Program-made: the position numbers and the translations under genes
DNA from: Ruegeria sp. ANG-R
Lineage (GTDB): Bacteria; Pseudomonadota; Alphaproteobacteria; Rhodobacterales; Rhodobacteraceae
Direction of reading: 5' to 3'
Assembly: GCF_000813985.1 (NCBI RefSeq)
Contig: NZ_JWLJ01000002.1
Coordinates: 124,001-188,000 of the forward strand
DNA length: 64,000 bases
Notes under the pieces: generated by a model
Told to the model about the DNA's origin: nothing
The model's input: the letters and a program-made list of their open reading frames with translations, nothing else
The model's database searches: none
Shown: positions 35,140 through 43,120 of the stretch, one piece after another
Numbering within the stretch: position 1 is the first letter of the stretch
Layout: every line of letters starts with the position of its first letter

Positions 35140-36114
35140 TCACTCGACCAGTTTGAAACTGTCTGCCAGCCAGGGAATGTCTGCGCGCAGCGGTGCAATG
35201 ATGCGGTCACTGATCAGATACCGCGTTTTGGTGTCCACCAGTTCGATCACCGATCTTGAGCAATCCGGTGTTGTGACAAGCGCCAGTGTACGTGCAAAGC
35301 TTTTGCCCGGAAACGGGTGCATACGCAGTCTGGATTGAAACCGTTTCGCGCGAGAGTAAAGCAGGGGGGTTGTGATGGTCCAACCTGCCCCGGCGGACAC
35401 CATCGACATCAGGGTTTGATTGTTGCTGCACTCGAATCTGCGTGAGGCTGAAATCCCCATTCGGCGCAGCTGGGATTCGATCTGGCGTGCGATGATTAGG
35501 TTTCCAGAAAACCGCAGAAACGGAAGCTTGGTGCGGCCCTCGACAATATCGCCCAAAGACTCATCGTTCACTTTGGGCAATACAATGACAAACGGGTCGC
35601 GCAGAAGGGGGCGATCCTGCAGGTCGCGCAAGCGTTCGCTGGGCGTTGTCGATATCCCCAGATCCAACTGTCGGTCACGCAGCATCTCGATAATCGCGTG
35701 GCTGGAATCCGTGTGATACATGAAATCGCAAGCTTGCATATTGGCCGAAAGATACACGGCAAGTTCCGGGATAATATCGCTGTCGAAATCCTCGATTGTG
35801 CCGAACCGGAGATAGCTGGCCTCGGCAATGCTCCCGGCTGACGCCTCGGCCTTTGCCTTACGGATCAGCTGCAGCGCATCGTCGATATTGCGCAGGAAGA
35901 CCCGGCCTTTCGGGGTCAGAACCATCGGTCTGCGCGCGTGATTGAACAATTCGACGCCCAGATGATCTTCAAGGTTGCGCAGATGATGGGATACAGTGCT
36001 GACCGTCAGGCCGGTTTCTTTGGATGCCGCCTGAAGCGATCCTTTTTGCGCACAGATCTGAAACAGTTCCAGCCATCTAAGGCTGAGATCTTTCGGTGCA
36101 GATTGACGAGGCAT
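35140..36114 (-). CDS. LysR-family transcriptional regulator
   Basis: 324 aa. N-terminal winged helix (LRWLELFQICAQKGSLQAAS, VSTVSHHLRNLEDHLGVELF) followed by a substrate-binding domain (YLRFGTIEDFDSDIIPELAV, DLGISTTPSERLRDL). It is convergent with the MttB-type gene, 17 bases apart, and shares the block with quaternary-amine genes, so it may respond to a metabolite of that pathway. No operator could be recognised. Confidence 0.88.
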   Translation of the reverse strand: MPRQSAPKDLSLRWLELFQICAQKGSLQAASKETGLTVSTVSHHLRNLEDHLGVELFNHARRPMVLTPKGRVFLRNIDDALQLIRKAKAEASAGSIAEASYLRFGTIEDFDSDIIPELAVYLSANMQACDFMYHTDSSHAIIEMLRDRQLDLGISTTPSERLRDLQDRPLLRDPFVIVLPKVNDESLGDIVEGRTKLPFLRFSGNLIIARQIESQLRRMGISASRRFECSNNQTLMSMVSAGAGWTITTPLLYSRAKRFQSRLRMHPFPGKSFARTLALVTTPDCSRSVIELVDTKTRYLISDRIIAPLRADIPWLADSFKLVE

Positions 36115-36233
36115 ACCATTTCTTTCGCTGGCTCTGGAGTTTCTGCCTCTTAGTTAGTCAGATAATGAGAGTTTTGATATCAGAAAGTCGGACTAATTCA
36201 GCCCACTAAAAGCCCTTGGTCCTGTTAGGGTCT

Positions 36234-36932
36234 TTAGGAATCAGAGGTATCCAAAAATCCACGCGCCGTGCTCGAGGCATCGGCGATATGTTCTTCAACC
36301 GCCTGCCGGGCTTTGATGGGATCGCCGCCGAGGATGGCGTCATGAATGGCTGTCATGTGGCTCATCCCGGAACGCTTCCGGTTGCGGGCGGCGAGGGTCA
36401 GCGCCCGCAGGCGGCTAATCCGACCATTCAGACGTTGCACGATATCCCAGGCGATGCTGTGGCCAGCCTCTTGAAAAATCAATTCATAGAAACGGGTTGT
36501 CGCCTGCAACAGGTTCGACCATTCGGTATCGTTCTGCGCCGCCCCGACGAGTTTCAGGGCTTGACCCAGATCTTTTGCAAACCCTTTCCCATGAGTCTGT
36601 GCGCAGGCTGCGGCGGCGGAACCTTCGAGTTGCACGCGGATGTCGTAGATCTGCCGCGCCTGATCCCAGCTTATTGTTGAAACGATGGGTCCGCGATTTG
36701 GGATGATCTCGACCAGACCTTCGGCTTCCAGAAAGCGGATCGTCTCGCGGATGACGGTGCGGCTGACGCCAAGCTGATCGCAGAGCGGTCGTTCGACAAG
36801 ACGTTCACCGGGTGCGAAACGCCCGTCGATGATTGCCTCGCGCAGGCGGGCTTGCACGATATCCCGCAAGGTTTGCGGAGCTTTCTCAATTTTTTGCAAG
36901 GCGGCGTCAGAGTTTGTCATCTGCATCTTCAT
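36234..36932 (-). CDS. GntR-family regulator, FCD subfamily
   Basis: 232 aa from the ATG at 36932 with GGAG upstream; a longer frame from 37133 would run through the divergent promoter and into the neighbouring gene. N-terminal winged helix (LREAIIDGRFAPGERLVERP, LGVSRTVIRETIRFLEAEGL) and C-terminal all-helical FCD ligand domain with metal-ligand-type residues (IYDIRVQLEGSAAA, RFYELIFQEAGHSIAWDIVQ, HMTAIHDAILGGD). Divergent from the DUF1185-led operon; a palindrome in the shared intergenic region is a good operator candidate. Likely represses that operon until its substrate or an intermediate is present. Confidence 0.9.
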   Translation of the reverse strand: MKMQMTNSDAALQKIEKAPQTLRDIVQARLREAIIDGRFAPGERLVERPLCDQLGVSRTVIRETIRFLEAEGLVEIIPNRGPIVSTISWDQARQIYDIRVQLEGSAAAACAQTHGKGFAKDLGQALKLVGAAQNDTEWSNLLQATTRFYELIFQEAGHSIAWDIVQRLNGRISRLRALTLAARNRKRSGMSHMTAIHDAILGGDPIKARQAVEEHIADASSTARGFLDTSDS

Positions 36933-36962
36933 ATCTCCGGCGCGCATCGGGAACAAGTATGA

Positions 36963-36989
36963 TTGACATATCGTATGATGGTATACCAT
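36963..36989 (+). promoter_or_regulatory. Promoter with palindromic GntR operator candidate
   Basis: TTGACA at 36963-36968 is a perfect -35 box for the plus-strand operon. A perfect 12-base palindrome ATGGTATACCAT lies at 36978-36989, where the -10 region would be. FCD-type GntR proteins bind short A/T-flanked palindromes of this kind, so binding would block the promoter. The regulator assignment is inference. Confidence 0.7.
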
Positions 36990-37022
36990 ATTCCTGCCCG
37001 AATGTTTGAAAAAGGAATCGCC

Positions 37023-37625
37023 ATGCCTGCCGAGATTCGCAAAACGCTCTTGCATGTCGAAAATACCCTGATCGAAGGTGGTAGGGCTGCAGAAACGCCG
37101 CTGAAGCTTATTGCGGCGATGGCAGTCATTCAAAACCCGTGGGCCGGGCAGGGCTTTGTCGACGACCTTGGTCCTGCGATCCGGGATTGCGCACCCGGTC
37201 TGGGTGAACTGCTGACCAATATTATCCTGGGCGTCGCAGGTGGGGGCGAAAAGGTCGAGGCCTATGGAAAGTCAGCGATTGTCGGGTTGAACGGTGAAGT
37301 AGAACACGCTTCGGCGTTGATACACACGCTGCATTTCGGCAATCATTACCGAAAGGCCGTGGGGGCGAAATCCTACCTTTCGTTCTGCAATACCCGCGGC
37401 CCGGCCAATGCCCCTTTGTTGATCCCGCTGATGGATAAGCACGACGGGGGCCGCCGGTCTCACTATCTTACGATCCAAACGTCGGTGGCGGATGCACCAG
37501 CTTCGGATGAGATTCTGATCGCGCTTGGCGCCTCAGTCGGTGGGCGCCCGCATCATCGGATCGGGGACCGCTATCAGGACATCAAGGAACTTGGCCATGA
37601 CGTTGACAACCCTGCGGCTGTCTAA
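37023..37625 (+). CDS. Amino acid synthesis family protein (DUF1185)
   Basis: 200 aa from the ATG at 37023 (AAGGAA eight bases upstream). The sequence matches the family by motifs such as VENTLIEGGRAAETPLKLIA, NPWAGQGFVDDL, AIVGLNGEVEHASALIHTLH and DEILIALGASVGGRPHHRIG. The family name is historical and its biochemistry is not established. It leads a five-gene operon and overlaps the alpha/beta hydrolase gene by 29 bases. The family often sits with luciferase-like monooxygenases and aldehyde dehydrogenases in catabolic clusters, which suggests a catabolic role, possibly amide or lactam chemistry; that last point is a guess. Confidence 0.82.
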   Translation: MPAEIRKTLLHVENTLIEGGRAAETPLKLIAAMAVIQNPWAGQGFVDDLGPAIRDCAPGLGELLTNIILGVAGGGEKVEAYGKSAIVGLNGEVEHASALIHTLHFGNHYRKAVGAKSYLSFCNTRGPANAPLLIPLMDKHDGGRRSHYLTIQTSVADAPASDEILIALGASVGGRPHHRIGDRYQDIKELGHDVDNPAAV

Positions 37626-38409
37626 GTCGGATAAGTCCGTCTCGCTAAGAAAGCGGGGCGAAGGGCAGCCTGTGCTTCTGGTCCATGGTGTGGGGATGCA
37701 ATCGGCGGCTTGGGGGCCGCAATTCAACGCGCTGAGCGATCTTTACCACGTTATCGCGGTTGATCTTCCGGGGCATGGAGGCAGTGACAGGCTGGCCTCT
37801 GGCAGCCAATTGCCTGACTTTGTGCATTGGTTGCACGATGTTGCCATAACGCTGAATTTAGGTCCGGTCGCGATTGCCGGGCATTCAATGGGCGCGCTGA
37901 TTGCCGCAGGTTTTGCCGCCGAGTACGCGGATATGGTCAGCCGCGTTGCCTTGTTGAACGGGGTGTATCGCCGCGACAGTTCTGCCAGCGAAGCGGTTAT
38001 CAAACGCGCCGCTGAAATCCGGGAGGGAAAAATTGATCTTGAGACTCCGCTGTCTCGCTGGTTTGGCAACAGTCCTGCCGACGTAGCGGCGCGCAGGCAG
38101 GTGGCGGATTGGCTCGGGTCCATGGATCGGGAAGGTTACGCCGTCGCTTACGACGCATTTGCGCATGGCGACGCGACCTATGCCAGCGAAATGAGCGGCG
38201 TCGCATGTCCCTTTCTGGCAATTACGGGCGATGCAGATCCGAACTCTACCCCGGCGATGTCGGACGCAATGGCCGCAGCGGTTCAAAACGGTCGGGCGAT
38301 AGTTATCGAGGGCCATCGTCATATGGTGAACCTGACAGCGCCCGATACCGTGACTGCGCATCTGATCGACTGGCTTGATCAGCCCGCTGCCAAAAGGATG
38401 GCGCAATGA
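37597..38409 (+). CDS. Alpha/beta hydrolase
   Basis: 270 aa from the ATG at 37597. Oxyanion region LLVHGVGMQSAAWGPQ, nucleophile elbow GHSMGA, acid Asp in AITGDADPN and catalytic His in EGHRHMVNL give a complete triad. It probably cleaves an ester, amide, enol-lactone or carbon-carbon bond of the operon's substrate. Start overlaps the DUF1185 gene and the stop overlaps the flavin reductase start (ATGA at 38406-38409), indicating coupled translation. Confidence 0.88.
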   Translation: MTLTTLRLSKSDKSVSLRKRGEGQPVLLVHGVGMQSAAWGPQFNALSDLYHVIAVDLPGHGGSDRLASGSQLPDFVHWLHDVAITLNLGPVAIAGHSMGALIAAGFAAEYADMVSRVALLNGVYRRDSSASEAVIKRAAEIREGKIDLETPLSRWFGNSPADVAARRQVADWLGSMDREGYAVAYDAFAHGDATYASEMSGVACPFLAITGDADPNSTPAMSDAMAAAVQNGRAIVIEGHRHMVNLTAPDTVTAHLIDWLDQPAAKRMAQ

Positions 38410-39326
38410 CCGAGTTCGACGCCCGCGCGCTGCGCAATGCATTTGGAACCTTCATGACGGGGGTTACGGTGGTCACCTCGCATGACCCGGACGGTCATCC
38501 GATCGGGTTTACCGCGAATTCGTTCACCTCGGTTTCGCTCGACCCGCCCCTTGTGCTGGTTTGCCTTGCCAACAGCTCGAAAAACTATGGTGCGTTGATG
38601 GCTGCTGACGGTTTCGCAGTGAACATCCTTTCGGAAACACAGATCGAGGTCTCCAACACGTTTGCGCGGCCCGTCGAGGACCGTTTTGCCGGCGTCGAAT
38701 GGCGTACCGGGCCAGCGGGATCTCCCTTGATCGAGGGATCTTCGGCCTGGTTTGATTGCACCACGCACAAAACCGTCGAAGCCGGGGATCACGTGATCCT
38801 GATCGGTGAAGTCAAAGCGTTCGACAGCACGCCCTCGGCTGGTCTTGGATACGTGCGTGGAGCCTATGTGACACCCTCGACAGCCGCCAGTGCCTTTATG
38901 CGAGACACCGACCTGGTTGTTTCGGCTCTGATCGAGCGGGCAGGCGAGGTCCTGCTGATTGAGATTGGCGACGATGCGCTTGCATTGCCTGAAGCGATTG
39001 TCGGGCCAGAGGGAGTGTCAGCAGCGTTAAATACGCTGATCGATGCCACCGGCCTGACGGCGAAACCGGGTTTCGTATATTCAGTGTACGAAGATGCAGA
39101 TCGCAAGCGGCAGCACATAGCGTTCTTGTGCCAGGCCGCCGATGGCGACCCGCAGAAGGGGAAATTTGTCCCTTTGAACGCATCATCGTTCGGGGCAGTT
39201 GCCGAAGCGGCAACCCGAACCATGCTTGAGCGATTGACCGAGGAAACCCGGTTGGGAGATTTCGGCATCTACTACGGCGACAAAACCAGCGGTGAAGTCC
39301 GCCCCATTAAACGAGGAGGTCTCTGA
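38406..39326 (+). CDS. Flavin reductase with degenerate Nudix-like C-terminal domain
   Basis: 306 aa, nearly twice the usual 160-170 aa of the family. Residues about 1-165 are a flavin-reductase-like split-barrel (FGTFMTGVTVVTSHDPDGHP, IGFTANSFTSVSLDPPLVLV, FAVNILSE). Residues about 175-290 have a Nudix-like fold: a strand VSALIERAGEVLLIEIGDD, then LPEAIVGPEGVSAALNTLID in the place of the Nudix box. The catalytic REUxEE glutamates are missing, so it is probably a binding or regulatory module. It should supply reduced FMN to the luciferase-like monooxygenase encoded directly downstream (stop and start two bases apart). Confidence 0.85.
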   Translation: MTEFDARALRNAFGTFMTGVTVVTSHDPDGHPIGFTANSFTSVSLDPPLVLVCLANSSKNYGALMAADGFAVNILSETQIEVSNTFARPVEDRFAGVEWRTGPAGSPLIEGSSAWFDCTTHKTVEAGDHVILIGEVKAFDSTPSAGLGYVRGAYVTPSTAASAFMRDTDLVVSALIERAGEVLLIEIGDDALALPEAIVGPEGVSAALNTLIDATGLTAKPGFVYSVYEDADRKRQHIAFLCQAADGDPQKGKFVPLNASSFGAVAEAATRTMLERLTEETRLGDFGIYYGDKTSGEVRPIKRGGL

Positions 39327-39327
39327 C

Positions 39328-40365
39328 ATGCGCTTTTCGCTTTTCGTTCATATGGAACGCACCTCACCGGATCAGGACCAGAAAGAGCTTTATGAGAACT
39401 TCGTCGAGCTGGCCAAAATCGCGGATGAAGGCGGCATGTACGCAGTCTGGACGGGTGAACATCACGGGATGGATTTCACCATCTCTCCGAACCCGTTTCT
39501 GAACCTTGTCGACCTGGCCCGGCAGACCCGCAATGTGCGTCTGGGAACCGGTACCGTCATCGCGCCCTTCTGGCACCCGATCCGTTTGGCCGGAGAAGCG
39601 GCGATGACCGACATGATCACCGACGGCCGTCTGGATTTGGGCATCGCACGCGGTGCGTATAGCTACGAATACGAGCGGATGGTCCCGGGGTTGGATGCGT
39701 GGGAGGCCGGTCAGCGTATGCGTGAGCTTGTGCCAGCCATTCGTGGTCTCTGGGAAGGCGACTATGCGCTCGACGGAGAGTTTCATTCTTTTCCGGCCAC
39801 TACGTCCTCGCCCAAACCCCTGCAAAGAGGCGGCCCACCGATCTGGGTTGCCGCACGCGATCCCAACAGTCATGAATTTGCAGTCTCGAATGGATGTCAC
39901 GTACAGGTCACCCCTTTGTGGCAGGGCGATGAAGAAATTGTCCGGCTGATGGATACATTCAACGCAGCTTGCGCAAAATTTCCGGATATCCCGCGCCCTG
40001 AAATCATGCTGTTGAATCACACCTACATTGCTTCTGACGCTGCTGACGCACGCCGCGCGGCGGAGGAAATCAACCGCTTCTATTGTTATTTCGGCGCGTG
40101 GTTCAAAAATGAACGGCCTGTTTCACAGGGTCTGATCCAGACATTGAGCGATGAGGATATCGCCAATCATCCCTTCTATTCGCCCGAGGCGATGATGCGG
40201 GACAATGTAATAGCGACGCCAGAAAGAGCGATTGAACGCATTATGGGCTATCGTGATCTTGGGTATGATGAGTATTCTCTCTGGATCGATAGCGGGATGA
40301 GTTTCGAGCGCAAGAAGGCATCGCTTGAGCGGTTCATCGCGGACGTGATGCCCGCCTTCGCCTGA
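39328..40365 (+). CDS. Luciferase-like (LLM class) FMN-dependent monooxygenase
   Basis: 345 aa from the ATG at 39328, preceded by a strong GAGGAGG. TIM-barrel bacterial luciferase family: MRFSLFVHMERTS, YAVWTGEHHGMDFTISPNPF, VRLGTGTVIAPFWHPIRLAG, MITDGRLDLGIARGAYSYEY, and GPPIWVAARDPNSHEFAV. It uses reduced FMN, expected from the upstream flavin reductase, and oxygen to oxidise an organic substrate. Two-component systems like this open N-heterocycles, desulfonate alkanes or perform Baeyer-Villiger steps; the substrate here is unknown. Confidence 0.9.
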   Translation: MRFSLFVHMERTSPDQDQKELYENFVELAKIADEGGMYAVWTGEHHGMDFTISPNPFLNLVDLARQTRNVRLGTGTVIAPFWHPIRLAGEAAMTDMITDGRLDLGIARGAYSYEYERMVPGLDAWEAGQRMRELVPAIRGLWEGDYALDGEFHSFPATTSSPKPLQRGGPPIWVAARDPNSHEFAVSNGCHVQVTPLWQGDEEIVRLMDTFNAACAKFPDIPRPEIMLLNHTYIASDAADARRAAEEINRFYCYFGAWFKNERPVSQGLIQTLSDEDIANHPFYSPEAMMRDNVIATPERAIERIMGYRDLGYDEYSLWIDSGMSFERKKASLERFIADVMPAFA

Positions 40366-40374
40366 GGAGAGACA

Positions 40375-41841
40375 ATGCGGCAGTTTCAGCACTACATAGG
40401 CGGTCATTTTTCGGATGGTGCCGCGCAGTTTGGTAGCCGCGACCCCGCGACGGGAGCTGTATGGGCGCAGATGCCCGAAGCCAGGGCGGATGATGTAAAT
40501 GCCGCCGTCGAGGCCGCCCGTACCGCACTGAATGCGCCCGAATGGGCGAATATGACGGCGACAGCGCGCGGTAAACTGTTGTACCGGCTCGCTGACCTGG
40601 TGGCAGAGAATGCACAGACACTGGCTGAGCTTGAGACCCGCGACACCGGCAAGATCATTCGCGAAACCTCGGCCCAGATCGCTTATGTCGCAGACTATTA
40701 CCGATACTATGCGGGATTGGCGGACAAGATCGAAGGGGCACACCTGCCAATCGATAAGCCGGACATGGAGGTCTGGCTGCGCCGCGAGCCGGTTGGTGTG
40801 GTGGCCGCCGTGGTGCCGTGGAACTCGCAGCTGTTTCTCTCTGCGGTCAAGATAGGGCCTGCACTGGCTGCAGGTTGTACGGTTGTCCTGAAAGCGTCCG
40901 AAGATGGCCCGGCCCCGATGCTGGAATTTGCACGCATCTTCGACAAGGCGGGTTTTCCTCCCGGTGTGCTGAATATCATCACCGGGTTTGGGCCGGAATG
41001 TGGTGCGGTTCTGACCAGCCATCCAGAGGTCGATCATGTCGCGTTCACCGGGGGGCCGGACACGGCGCGCCACATCGTGCGTAACTCGGCTGAAAACCTT
41101 GCGTCTACATCTTTGGAACTGGGCGGGAAATCCCCGTTTATCGTGTTCGAAGATGCCGATATCGAAAGCGCTGTGAATGCCCAGGTCTCGGGGATTTTTG
41201 CCGCGACCGGCCAAAGTTGCGTGGCTGGATCTCGGCTGGTTATCGCCAGCAAGGTCAAAGATGAATTTCTGGCCCGGCTCATAGAAAAGGCGGGTGAGAT
41301 CGTGATTGGGGCACCTGATGACCCGCAGACCGAGGTTGGCCCGCTCTGTACCCAAGGCCAGCTGACGACGGCCACCGATCTGGTTGTGGAATCCGTCGCG
41401 GCCGGGGCCATGGTGATTGCTGGTGGACAACCTTTGGACCGTGCGGGGCACTATTTTCCACCGACCATCATTGATTGTACAGGCGTACCAGATGCACCCT
41501 GCCTGACGCGCGAAGCTTTTGCCCCGATCCTCTCGGTGGTCAGTTTCGAGACCGAAGCGCAAGCGGTGCAGATCGCCAACGATACCGCATTTGGGTTGGC
41601 ATCAGGCGTCTTCACCAAAGATCTTACCCGCGCCCATCGGATGATCCGCAACCTGCGGGCCGGTATCGTCTGGGTAAATACATATCGCGCAGTCAGCCCG
41701 ATTGCGCCATTTGGGGGGCACGGATTGTCGGGCCATGGCCGCGAAGGGGGCCTGCAGGCGGCGCTAGACTACACTCGGGTCAAGTCGGTCTGGTTGCGCA
41801 CCAGCGACGATCCGATCCCCGATCCGTTTGTGATGCGTTGA
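40375..41841 (+). CDS. NAD(P)-dependent aldehyde dehydrogenase
   Basis: 488 aa. Cofactor loop VVPWNSQLFLS, general base Glu in LELGGKSP, catalytic Cys in FAATGQSCVAGSRLVI and the C-terminal APFGGHGLSGHGREGG are all present. Nine bases separate it from the monooxygenase gene (GAGGAGAG ribosome binding site). It should oxidise the aldehyde made by the monooxygenase step to a carboxylic acid. Last gene of the operon. Confidence 0.92.
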   Translation: MRQFQHYIGGHFSDGAAQFGSRDPATGAVWAQMPEARADDVNAAVEAARTALNAPEWANMTATARGKLLYRLADLVAENAQTLAELETRDTGKIIRETSAQIAYVADYYRYYAGLADKIEGAHLPIDKPDMEVWLRREPVGVVAAVVPWNSQLFLSAVKIGPALAAGCTVVLKASEDGPAPMLEFARIFDKAGFPPGVLNIITGFGPECGAVLTSHPEVDHVAFTGGPDTARHIVRNSAENLASTSLELGGKSPFIVFEDADIESAVNAQVSGIFAATGQSCVAGSRLVIASKVKDEFLARLIEKAGEIVIGAPDDPQTEVGPLCTQGQLTTATDLVVESVAAGAMVIAGGQPLDRAGHYFPPTIIDCTGVPDAPCLTREAFAPILSVVSFETEAQAVQIANDTAFGLASGVFTKDLTRAHRMIRNLRAGIVWVNTYRAVSPIAPFGGHGLSGHGREGGLQAALDYTRVKSVWLRTSDDPIPDPFVMR

Positions 41842-41931
41842 ATAGATCACCAAACTAAGTGGGCCATCTTACCGTTCATTAATCTCAGGATTCGTTGTTG
41901 ATTCTGTCGCGCAGCATCTGATCATTGCTTT

Positions 41932-41945
41932 TTTGCGCGCGCAAA
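41932..41945 (+). promoter_or_regulatory. Palindromic LacI-type operator candidate upstream of lacI-family gene
   Basis: TTTGCGCGCGCAAA is a perfect 14-base palindrome with a central CG, the layout of LacI-family operators, 54 bases before the regulator start. A related site precedes smoE. Suggests autoregulation. Confidence 0.65.
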
Positions 41946-41999
41946 GAATATGTAAGCTATGATAAGATAGAGGTGTCTCAGATCCGCAGGCAGATTGGC

Positions 42000-43025
42000 A
42001 TGACCAAAATAAAGAACATGGAAGAGTTCGCAGCCCTCAGCGGCATCTCGCGACCGACGGTTTCAAAGTACTTCCATGATCCAGACAGCGTTCGTCCAAC
42101 AACACGCGCCCGTATCGAAGAGGCGCTGGAGCAGTTTGACTACCGTCCTAATATCTACGCGGTGAATCAGAATCGGAAGCTGACCAAGAATGTCGGTATC
42201 GTCGTGCCTTATCTGGCCGATCCGTTCTTTGCCGAGATCGCGCGCTACCTAGAGCAAAGCTGCATCGCGGCCGGGTATCGGACATCCCTGTTTAGCTCGC
42301 ATGGCGAACAAAAGCTGGAAAACGAGATTCTGGACAGTTTGCAATCCATGAAGCCCGCCGGGGTTTTGTTGGCTCCATTGGGCCGAATTTCAGACCGCTC
42401 GGCGATCGAGAAGTTCTGTGCCAATGTTCCGACTGTTCTGTTTGACAGCAATCTTGATGGTTTGGGGGCCGCGTTTATCGGGTCGGACAATTTCAGCTTT
42501 GTATCTCAGACGGTGGAATACATGGTCCGGACGGGCGAACCTCCTTCTTTCTTTGAAATGCGCACCCCGGCAAACCCAAACGCGAACAAGCGAAGAAAGG
42601 CGTATGTTGAAGTCATGGAGCGCCTTGGGTTCGAGCCACATATCATCAAAGTCGACGGTACAGGCTGGGCGTTCGAAGAAATTGGACACAAGGGCGCGCT
42701 TAAAGTTCTCAAAGAACGTGAATTGAGGACAGCCTCGGTTCTGTGCAGCAATGACCGGCTGGCCATTGGCTTTCTTGCGGCCTGTTACGAACAGGGGATT
42801 CGGGTCGGCCGCAAAGATGATTGCACGTTGCGCGTGGCTTCAAATGACGATCATCCTTTCGCAAAGTTCACATGCCCCTCTCTGACGACGGCTGCGCACG
42901 ACTATGACAACGTAGCCGGTCGAAGCGTCGAAACTCTGTTCGAACTTATTGAAAGCGGTGGGAAATTTTCATCCCGAACTGAGACGCTTTTCCCCGCAAG
43001 GCTTGTATTGAGGGATTCCTCATAA
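42000..43025 (+). CDS. LacI-family transcriptional regulator of the sorbitol/mannitol operon
   Basis: 341 aa from the ATG at 42000; an earlier ATG at 41925 would put the palindromic operator inside the gene. N-terminal LacI helix-turn-helix (MEEFAALSGISRPTVSKYFH, and the hinge region with YRPNIYAVNQNRKL) followed by a periplasmic-binding-protein-like effector domain (VGIVVPYLADPFFAEIARYL, VLLAPLGRI, VLCSNDRLAIGFLAACYE). It is directly upstream of and co-oriented with smoE, and related palindromes precede both genes. Probable repressor induced by a polyol. The helix-turn-helix starts later than in most family members, so the exact start is not certain. Confidence 0.87.
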   Translation: MTKIKNMEEFAALSGISRPTVSKYFHDPDSVRPTTRARIEEALEQFDYRPNIYAVNQNRKLTKNVGIVVPYLADPFFAEIARYLEQSCIAAGYRTSLFSSHGEQKLENEILDSLQSMKPAGVLLAPLGRISDRSAIEKFCANVPTVLFDSNLDGLGAAFIGSDNFSFVSQTVEYMVRTGEPPSFFEMRTPANPNANKRRKAYVEVMERLGFEPHIIKVDGTGWAFEEIGHKGALKVLKERELRTASVLCSNDRLAIGFLAACYEQGIRVGRKDDCTLRVASNDDHPFAKFTCPSLTTAAHDYDNVAGRSVETLFELIESGGKFSSRTETLFPARLVLRDSS

Positions 43026-43035
43026 CTTACTATTT

Positions 43036-43049
43036 TTAACGCGCGTAAA
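43036..43049 (+). promoter_or_regulatory. LacI-type operator candidate upstream of smoE
   Basis: TTAACGCGCGTAAA has a perfect ACGCGCGT core and matches the site at 41932-41945 at 11 of 14 positions. It lies 8 bases upstream of a TTGACG -35-like box (43057-43062), so a bound repressor could interfere with transcription of the smo operon. Confidence 0.6.
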
Positions 43050-43120
43050 GTTTTTATTGACGGCGCGATAATTTTAGAACTACGCTCTCTGCACGACATC
43101 CAAGCTCAGGGAGGACAGGG

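Noticed and set aside
40123-41562. 479-codon minus-strand frame opposite the monooxygenase and aldehyde dehydrogenase genes
   Set aside because: Antisense to two well-supported enzymes and without recognisable motifs.
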